The notes below the pieces were generated by a model that saw only the letters and a program-made list of their open reading frames with translations, searched no databases and was not told where the DNA came from. A DNA stretch of 64,000 nt from Clostridiales bacterium (GTDB taxonomy: Bacteria > Bacillota > Clostridia > Christensenellales > UBA1242): contig SVHS01000002.1 of assembly GCA_015055745.1 (NCBI GenBank), forward strand, positions 1-64,000, in the 5' to 3' direction. This document shows positions 13,801-22,800 of the stretch, piece by piece; the stretch's first letter is position 1; every line of letters begins with the position of its first letter. The translations under genes and the position numbers were made by a program.

Positions 13801-16800
13801 CTCACCATAGCCGACCACACCACCGACATAAGCACCCTCTGTAGCTTTATTTGATATAGTAGCACCTACTTTACCTATAAATGTACAGCCGAGAATAGTA
13901 CTATTTACACCTTTGGCTACTACACCACCAAATCCTTGGATAGTGGCGCCTTTTACTAAATATCCTTTATTTACGACTCTGACTGTCACTCCTGAGATGA
14001 GAGAAGCATTGTCATTACATGTCAAGCCTCCGACATAAGTGACCTTCGTATCTGATATATTGATAGCGCCATTGGTTTCGTCATTATCTTGATATACTAT
14101 CTCGATATTGCTAATAGTAGCACCGTTTGTATAGTCGATAAAGCCTGTAGTATCATTTTTATTAGGATTCAATCCTATTACTGTGATCTTTACTTTTTCT
14201 GCGCTATTGCTCTCTTTTTCACCTACGATTGTACCTCTAAACCCTTTAGGGCCAAAACTCAATACCCAGTTTGCTCCTTCTTCTACATTTACCGTGAAAT
14301 CATCAGTGATCATATAGTCACCCTCTGGATTCGCAGTAATGTATGTCAAATCGCTCGCACTATCGATGATAATATAATTTTCTACCAAGTCATCATTCAA
14401 TAGAGGGAAATATTTTGTAGAATCAATCGTCCAATATGGGCTGATATCCCAGCCAGAGAATATCGTATTAAACGCAATCTTTTGATCTGGATTGTCTAAA
14501 TCATACATCAATGCCAAATTTTCACTAGTCACATCGTCGATAGCTGAGTCTACTAGTTTGGTAGGATTTATCTGACCTGCATATTTTACCTCAGCAGTAT
14601 ATCCTGCATCACCAGAATATATGTAGGTCAATCTTCCACCGTTTGATCCCTTCAAGTATGACTTATTTACGTCACTGTATTCTGGACATATATAGTCAAA
14701 TTTTGTACCATTTGCTCCATAAGTGCTTGACTTTGTAGTCAAGGCAGCATTGTCCAAAATCAATGTAGAGAATGTAAAGTATATCGTTGAGTCTTCTGTC
14801 CTTGTATTGCCGAGTTTTACCAATCTATCATAATCAGCGATTTTACTATTTCTAGGCACATTACCTATGCTTACACCATAAGCATTACCTATCAATCCAC
14901 CCACTCTCTTTAATTCACTATCTGCCTGTACATATGGCACAGCGTAAGAATAAGATATATCACTAGCCACGCTGACACCGATGAGTCCACCGACTTCTAC
15001 GCCAGACTTGAAGCTAGCCTTGCTATATGATGACTGTATATTAGCATCTAGTGCTACACCGACTAAACCACCAGCATATTTGTATGACTGGATTAATCCT
15101 GTATTGCCTATATTATCTTTGTCTAAGGCAGCTGAGGTATCGTTCTGCAATGCCATGATATAATCACCGATTGTGGTGTCATATCCTAGCTGTGTTTCTT
15201 CCTCTGCAGTCACTTGTGATGCTGTGATATCACCTAAAGCAATACCATATAGACCACCAGCGACTTTATTTCCATGGATAAGCTCGCTCTCACCCATAAA
15301 GTATTTTAATTTCAAGCTGTTTGTTTCATCATCAGCATAACCAGCCACACCTCCGACATGGTCAGCCAAAATGTTAGCTTCTTGCTTATTATTGCTAGAC
15401 TTTGTAGCCATTTCATCACCATGAATGTTGATATAAGATACATTGTAGTCGACCTGGGTGATCTTATCTATATCGATCACACCAGCCACACCTCCAGCGT
15501 AAGACAAATTGCTCAAGTATTCTTCATACTCACCGGCATTGTCATTAAATTTACCTAAAGCAACACCGTCTTCTCTACTATAATATACACCCGCATCTGC
15601 GTCAGTACCTTCCTTGCTAGCCTTGACACTGACATTTGTATCGATACCGTATACCAAGCTCTGACCTTCGATAAGTCCTGCTATACCACCGACAAAGTTT
15701 TTACCAGTGAGTGTAGTGCTCTTGCCGTCAAGAGCGATATTCATGATAATACTATTATTTGCTCTACCAGCCAAGCCTCCAGAATATTTCACTGTAGTAG
15801 TACTAAACTGATTGTCTGTCTGAGGAGTAGCAAATTCTAGATTCAAGTTTTTGATATACGCATTTTCTACTTTGGCGAATAGACCGATCTCATTGACAGT
15901 AGTCTCTCCTACATCTAGATAGATACCACTGATAGTCATACCATTACCTTCAATACTAGTCCTTGTTATGCCTTGAGTGTCACCCAATGTATAATTTACT
16001 CTAGTCTTGATAGCAGTCTTATCATCGTTAAAGTCGATATTGTTGATAAATCTCACATATCCTGTAAATGAACTATTCTTTTCTGTAAAGATAGTATTAA
16101 ATTCATCTACATCTCTGATGATGTGCGGATTTTCTGCTGTACCTAGCTCATATGAAGGAGCATTTGTATAAGAGTATTTTGTCTCAGCACCCATATCTTC
16201 TGTAGCTATCAACATTCTGTAACTATGAGATACTAGACTCGCATTGATTAGCTCCGGCATAGCCAATTTCCTATTTGACAAGTCATAATATGACCATACG
16301 CCTTGCTCTCTTTCTTCCTTTGAATTGCTCAATACAAATACAAAGCCAGATAGATTGTTGCTTTCACCAAAATTGTCTATATTCAAGCCCTGAGCGTAAT
16401 CTTTTTCTCCTTGTCTGATCGGAGTATCTTTGTTTGACCTCATAAGGTAGTATGAATTACTAATAGTACCACCTAAGTCTGACATCAATGCTCCAGCGCT
16501 ATTTACGCCGACAAATGGTTGCTCCGCGATGTCTTCTTTTGATCCAGAATTCATCTTAGCAGCTGCATAGCTTTCGCTGATGACACCACTTGAATAATTG
16601 TGATATACAAAACCAGCTATATATGCTGAGTCTGTCTTTAATACTGTATTCACATAAGAATTGTCGATCGTACCACGGTTTTTGTACACAAAGCCCGCTA
16701 CGATACCATTACCTTTATGTTCTATCACAGCATCTTGATAGTAAGGATTTTTCTTTGTATTAGCACTATTGCTCTCCACAGCTTTTACATAAGAGTAAGC

Positions 16801-19800
16801 CACATCGCCAGTATTGTCTGCCACAAAGCCCGCTGTCTCGTTCGTACTTTCATTAGTAGAATAGTTTACTATGCTAGTATTTGCCACATAAGATGTAGAA
16901 ATAGTACCGCTATTTGCACCTACCAAACCACCTACTGTAGACTTAAATGCATTTGCCTTTTCATCATTTTTACTAGAGCCGACATTAAATGTCAATCTGC
17001 CCGCATATACCTCTAACTTTGACTCTGTAGTAGCTGTAGCTGTGATCTTGGTGTAGCTACTCCTACCTACTCTTGAGTTTGTGATAATACCGGTATTTTT
17101 ACCTACCAAGCCACCAAATATGATATTAGCGTTGGTATTATTATCTATCAAAATATTGATAGCCTTGTCTTGTGTGATATCTAGATTCATCACATCACAA
17201 TTGTAGATTAGACCGCCAGCATTTTCTGCCACTAAGCCACCAAATGTGATACTAGTAATATCATTGTTTGTAAACGCGATATCGCCTTCGTATTCGCTAT
17301 AATCTACGATTACATTTTTCAAGATAGTCTCATATACATTATTCTCTGCGTCAGTATACGTAGATATCTTTGAGAATAGTCCATAGCTTACTGAAGTAGC
17401 AGGACTGATAGCAAAGTTTTTGATTTTAATTACTTTGTTATTTCCGTCCAAGCTACCAATTCTTTTACTGATAGGCACAAAGTTTTCCAATGTAATATCA
17501 TTCATCAAAATATAATGACCATTATCACTCATTTCATTGAAATCTTTTGCACTATATATAGGCTCTGCGTTTTCTTCGCTATTACCTGGATAGATGTCTA
17601 AAATGAAGCTATAGTTTATAGATCTAGTAATCGCACTATCGCCCTTCTCTCCAAATACAAGCTCGTATTTACCGTCACTATTTTCATCTTGATATCCATA
17701 CCACAAAGTCAAATCAATAGTGTTTGTAAATTTGCTAATACCAGTGATCGCCACTTTACCATTTACGACATTTACTTCCATCTCTGGGATATCTCCGTCA
17801 ATGTCGTCACTCAAGTAGATAGTACCATTTTGATAATAAGTAAATAGACTAGCTACTTTGTCATAATCTATCTCATCTGTATCTAAGTCTCTAAATTTCT
17901 CGAGTAGTCTTTCATATATATTTTCATTATTTACCGCATAAGCATCAGTAGAGAATACTAGGTCGAGGTCCGTAGTCCTATTGATAGCGAGCATCTTCGT
18001 ACCATTATTCAATCCAGACACCGCTACTCCATTGAGGATGTAGTCTGTAGGATAGAATAATAGAGTCTCATTTAGTTCGTCCAATTCTCCATCTCGATTT
18101 GTCAATATAGCTGTAGCTGTGATAGAGAATGGAGCAGGGATATCAGCCCATACAGCAAACATCAATGGCATAGTATAAGATTTTTCTTGTTCATTGTATT
18201 GGATTTCACTGCTTGCTTTGTACCAAGTCACATAATCAGTGATTGTTTTTCCTTTGTTGTCATAGCCTTCCGACCACTTGACATCAATATTGATATCACT
18301 ACTTAGATGATAACCATATACTTTGATATCTATCTGTCTCTCATAAGAGTTTTCTTGTACTAAGTACTTATTTCCTCCGATTGAGATACCGTCATATGTC
18401 ATATCTGTGCCGAGTAGATACTTGGTGAGTAATGTCCTAGTCCTATTGACAGTCTTACCGTTAGTAGTCTCGACAGTCAATGTCGCGGTGATATTAGCCT
18501 CTAGTCCACTAAACTTCTCAAGCTGTACATGGACATACAATATACCGTCATACACATCTCCTTTAGTAGTCTTCCTAGATACTAGCTCTAGGTCTAGAGT
18601 ATCTCCGTTTTGTACATTACCAGCATAGATAGTCTCATATCTTCCCTTTTGCTCATTGTAGATTAGCTGAGTAAATCTTAGCTTTACATCTCTAGCTAAA
18701 GAAGGTACATAAAGGGTACTAGTCTGTAGCTTAGCAGATGTCACATTTGAGTAAGCTGGCTCCAAGTACAAGAACATAATATTGCCTCTACTACCTGGAT
18801 CAATAATAGCTGACTCTACATTTGAGTTTTCTACTATAGCAGTGTATCCACTAGCCACATTGATCTCTGTGACGCTAAAGTTTCTAATCCTAGCAGTAGA
18901 TAATGTAGTAGGTTTGATAATGTATAGAGCTTCGTCTCTTACATCTTTATCGGTATATGCACTGACTATTAATTTAAATTTGATTTCATTTGTTAGATAC
19001 CTGATATCAAACTCATCTTTTAGAGTCAATTCTACACTATAATCATATCCAGAAGCAGTCTTCTTAGATGATATACTGTAGTCAAATAATTCTGCAAATG
19101 ATGATTTGACATTATCCTTGACTAGCTTATCTGCATAAGACTTGCTCGCCTCGTCAATATCGAATGACAATACGATACTGTCTCTTGCGATAGTCTCAGC
19201 ATCTTTGTGTAGGATTTTGCCATCTTTTACGACATATGTCTCAGGCTCATAATCTTCATCTACTGCACCATCATCGACATATCCTGTAGTCAATGTAGCC
19301 TTGAGGTCAATAGTCTCATAAGACTCTATGTCATTATCTGAAGTATTGACAGTCAAGTCACTCGCTGCATGGTGAAGCCTTACCCTCATGGTCACTTTAC
19401 CTATCTCTACATCTTGAGCCAATATCACATTACCAAAGTAAGACTTATCCAAGTATAGAGTGAAATTAATCATGATGTAGTCACCCTTAGCGAAGTTATC
19501 TCCATTGCCATTGATACTCATCACTATAGAAGAGTAATTGTTGATATTTAGATTTATCAGATCATTTACACTTTTAATAATTTCATTATTTTCTTTATCG
19601 TATACGGCAGAATCGGCAGATGTCTTTAGATACGCACTGATTTCTTTCGTATCAAAGATAGTCTTGTTGTAAGTATTGGTTGTTTTATCATAGTTTACAC
19701 CATTTAGATTGATTGTCGTATTGCTAGCTCCTGTGTACAAGTTTATCTCATACGCTGAGCCATCGTATGCAAGTGCAGGATTAGATAGAGTCAAGCTACT

Positions 19801-22800
19801 TACACCAGCCTGAGTGTAGAATACAAAGTATTCTTCCACCTCTGGATTGAATGCAGAATAACATCTCAATACTATAGGTGTAGACCAGCTACTGTCTGTA
19901 AATACTATTTGCTTTCTATTTGTGTTAAGGTCATCTTTGAGGTAAGCATATTTGTAACTACTGTCTAGTAATTGATATACCAAGCCACCTTGAGCGTCTG
20001 TCGGTATCTTAGTAAGATTGATAAGTCCATCATTGTTGCTTGCACCCTTTTCATCAAATGTACTCAACAAATAATGTACATTCGCACCTTGATTTACTTT
20101 ATTTTTATAGTTTACAAATACTATTTCGCTGATGTCGTAATCATTGACATCAAAGTCTTCTACTTCTTTAGAGTCAATCTTCGTCACATATGATGCATTA
20201 TAGTCCGCAACGATATCATTCGGAGCCACGATCATTAATAAACTGTCATCTTTATATCCACTATTAATATATGGTAGATAAAATTTGATACCCTTGTAGT
20301 CGATAGTATTGTAGTTTGGAGTCATAGCAAGAGCAGTACCGAGTGTAAATAAATTTTTCCACTCAGCATCTTTGATTTGCCAATAAGCCTCTCCCTCTAC
20401 TCTCGCATCGTCTCTGACATAGTAGTCTGCCTTGACATAAATACCAGTCCAATCAGTAGTCTCTGCTGTCACTGTGGTCTCTATCCAGCCATTTGTATCG
20501 TCATAAGTATAGTATGTAGTGCCTTCAGTGTATTCTCCGACTGCTTTGTACTCCACATATCTATACATAGTAGCACTATTAAATACAACATCATTTTCTG
20601 TATCTGCATCAGTATCTAAGAAATCTACAGCTACAACATAGTCTTTAAATTCTCCAGGCTTTGTACCTATAGTAAATGAAGTATCAGTATACACAAACTG
20701 CTCTCCATTTAAATTGTCTATCATTTGTATGTCATTGATATTGGCATATACGAATGATGATGAAATACTGCCTCCATCTGATATACCACTAACTGTAGTG
20801 CCACCTATGATAGTTTTATCATCAATGAAGCTTTCCACACTAGACTGAGTGATAGAGCCAGAGTTATTTGCTGATATGCCACCTATAGTAGCATTACCAG
20901 TGATTTGACCTAAGTGTTCACCAAAGTTTTCAAAGATAGTATTTGCGCTCACATATTTTGCATAAGTGATAGTCGCACTGTTAGTAGCAGTGATACCACC
21001 GATATTTACATCAGTCGCATCAGATGTCAAATCTAGAGACAAAGCCACCACTCTAGTGATATTTCCACTAGATGTACCAGCGACACCTCCTAGACGACCA
21101 GTTTGTTTTACACCCTCAGCACCATCTGCTTGTACATTTTTTAGCTCAATATTACCGCCTACCAATACATCATCGATAGTGCCAGCATTATTACCAGCCA
21201 CCGCACCGACATTGTATTTAGCATTAGTATCGTTAGCACTATTTGTGATAGACAATCCTGCCACAACATCAAAGATGAAGTTATCTAGACTAGCCTTACC
21301 TTGATATCCGCCTACGATACTTTCGTTATTTGTACCAGTGATAAGACCGATATTATGAGTCAATGCTTTATTACTCTTGATATACAATAAACTTAAGCAT
21401 TCAATCTTAGATGAAACGATATTTCCACCATTTACACCGACCAATCCACCAAAATTGATATCTCCACTAGTCACAGTAGAGAAATCCAACGGACTATTTT
21501 CGCTATTACCTTGGATATAGACTGTCACGTTCTCGACTGTACCAGCGTTTGCACCAGCTAGAGCACCAATCCTTACATTTTGCGCATTTGACATACTTGT
21601 ACTATCAAATGTCACATTGATATTGACGCCTTTTATCTTTGCACCGTCGCCGATTTTTGCAAATAAACCTACTGAGTAATATGTGGTTTCATCTTCGGTA
21701 TAACTTACTCCATTTTTGGCTTTGTATTGGATAGTATAATTTGCATTATTCCTGCTAGTGAGACTACCAGTAAATGGAGAGCCTTCACCTATAGGAGCAA
21801 AATTCTTATTATCTATGTCTTTGAAGATTATATCATTGGTCAATTCATATTTTGCTGATAGATTATTGCTGATATTTGTAAGTTCAGCCACATCACTGAT
21901 ACCAAAGCCTACTACACTACCATCTTCTACACGGATAGTGATACCATAGGTAGTATCAAAATATTCTTCCAAGAGTTGCTTCTTGGTAGATTGATTGTAT
22001 GAGTCATTTGTCGCAAGGACTAGCTTGAATATACCACCTTTAAAGCCAGCATCAAAATCTTTCACTGCTCGTACATTTATCTTATTTCCGTCAAAAGTGA
22101 TAGCCAATCTATCATTGGATACTCTAGATTTTTTCCATACAGTCTTGCCGTCTTGGTCTAGTTCAGTCACTATATGACCATCTTCGTCTTGCTCATATTG
22201 ATACAAGATATATGTAAGGGCTGTACTTAAATCTTTGTATTGAATATATTCACCTGTAGGTTTATCCTCTTCTTTGAAGTAAATTTGTGTAGTAAAATCT
22301 GCCTCAGCATATCCACCATCTTTTACATTCAAGAATGAAAGATTGATTTCTCTATCTGTATCTCCAGTAGTCTCTTCTAGAGCTTGACCTGATGGCACTA
22401 TTTTATCAGCCTTGTATACATCAGCTATCTTGATAGTGATACCTGTGCCAACATTTGACTCTTCGTTAAATCTCAAAGCTGTAAATTGAATCTTGATGTC
22501 AGAGATATCTACATCGTCTGTCAATTCTACTTTTATACTTCCGCTGAGACCTACTGAAATAGCACTATTATTCAATGTATCTCCATTGATTTTCACGCTA
22601 CTTTCATCACTTCGGATAGCATCATAATTTGATATCTCCGCTCTCAAGCCTGTCACCGAAGATATTTCACCTTTTGAGAAATAGATTTTCTCAGTAGACA
22701 TCGTAGCACTATATGTAACGGTCGCAGTCTGCACATCAGTAAATAAAGCATTGACATAACCTATACTAGCCTTATCGACATTGACGGTGATACCTCGTAT

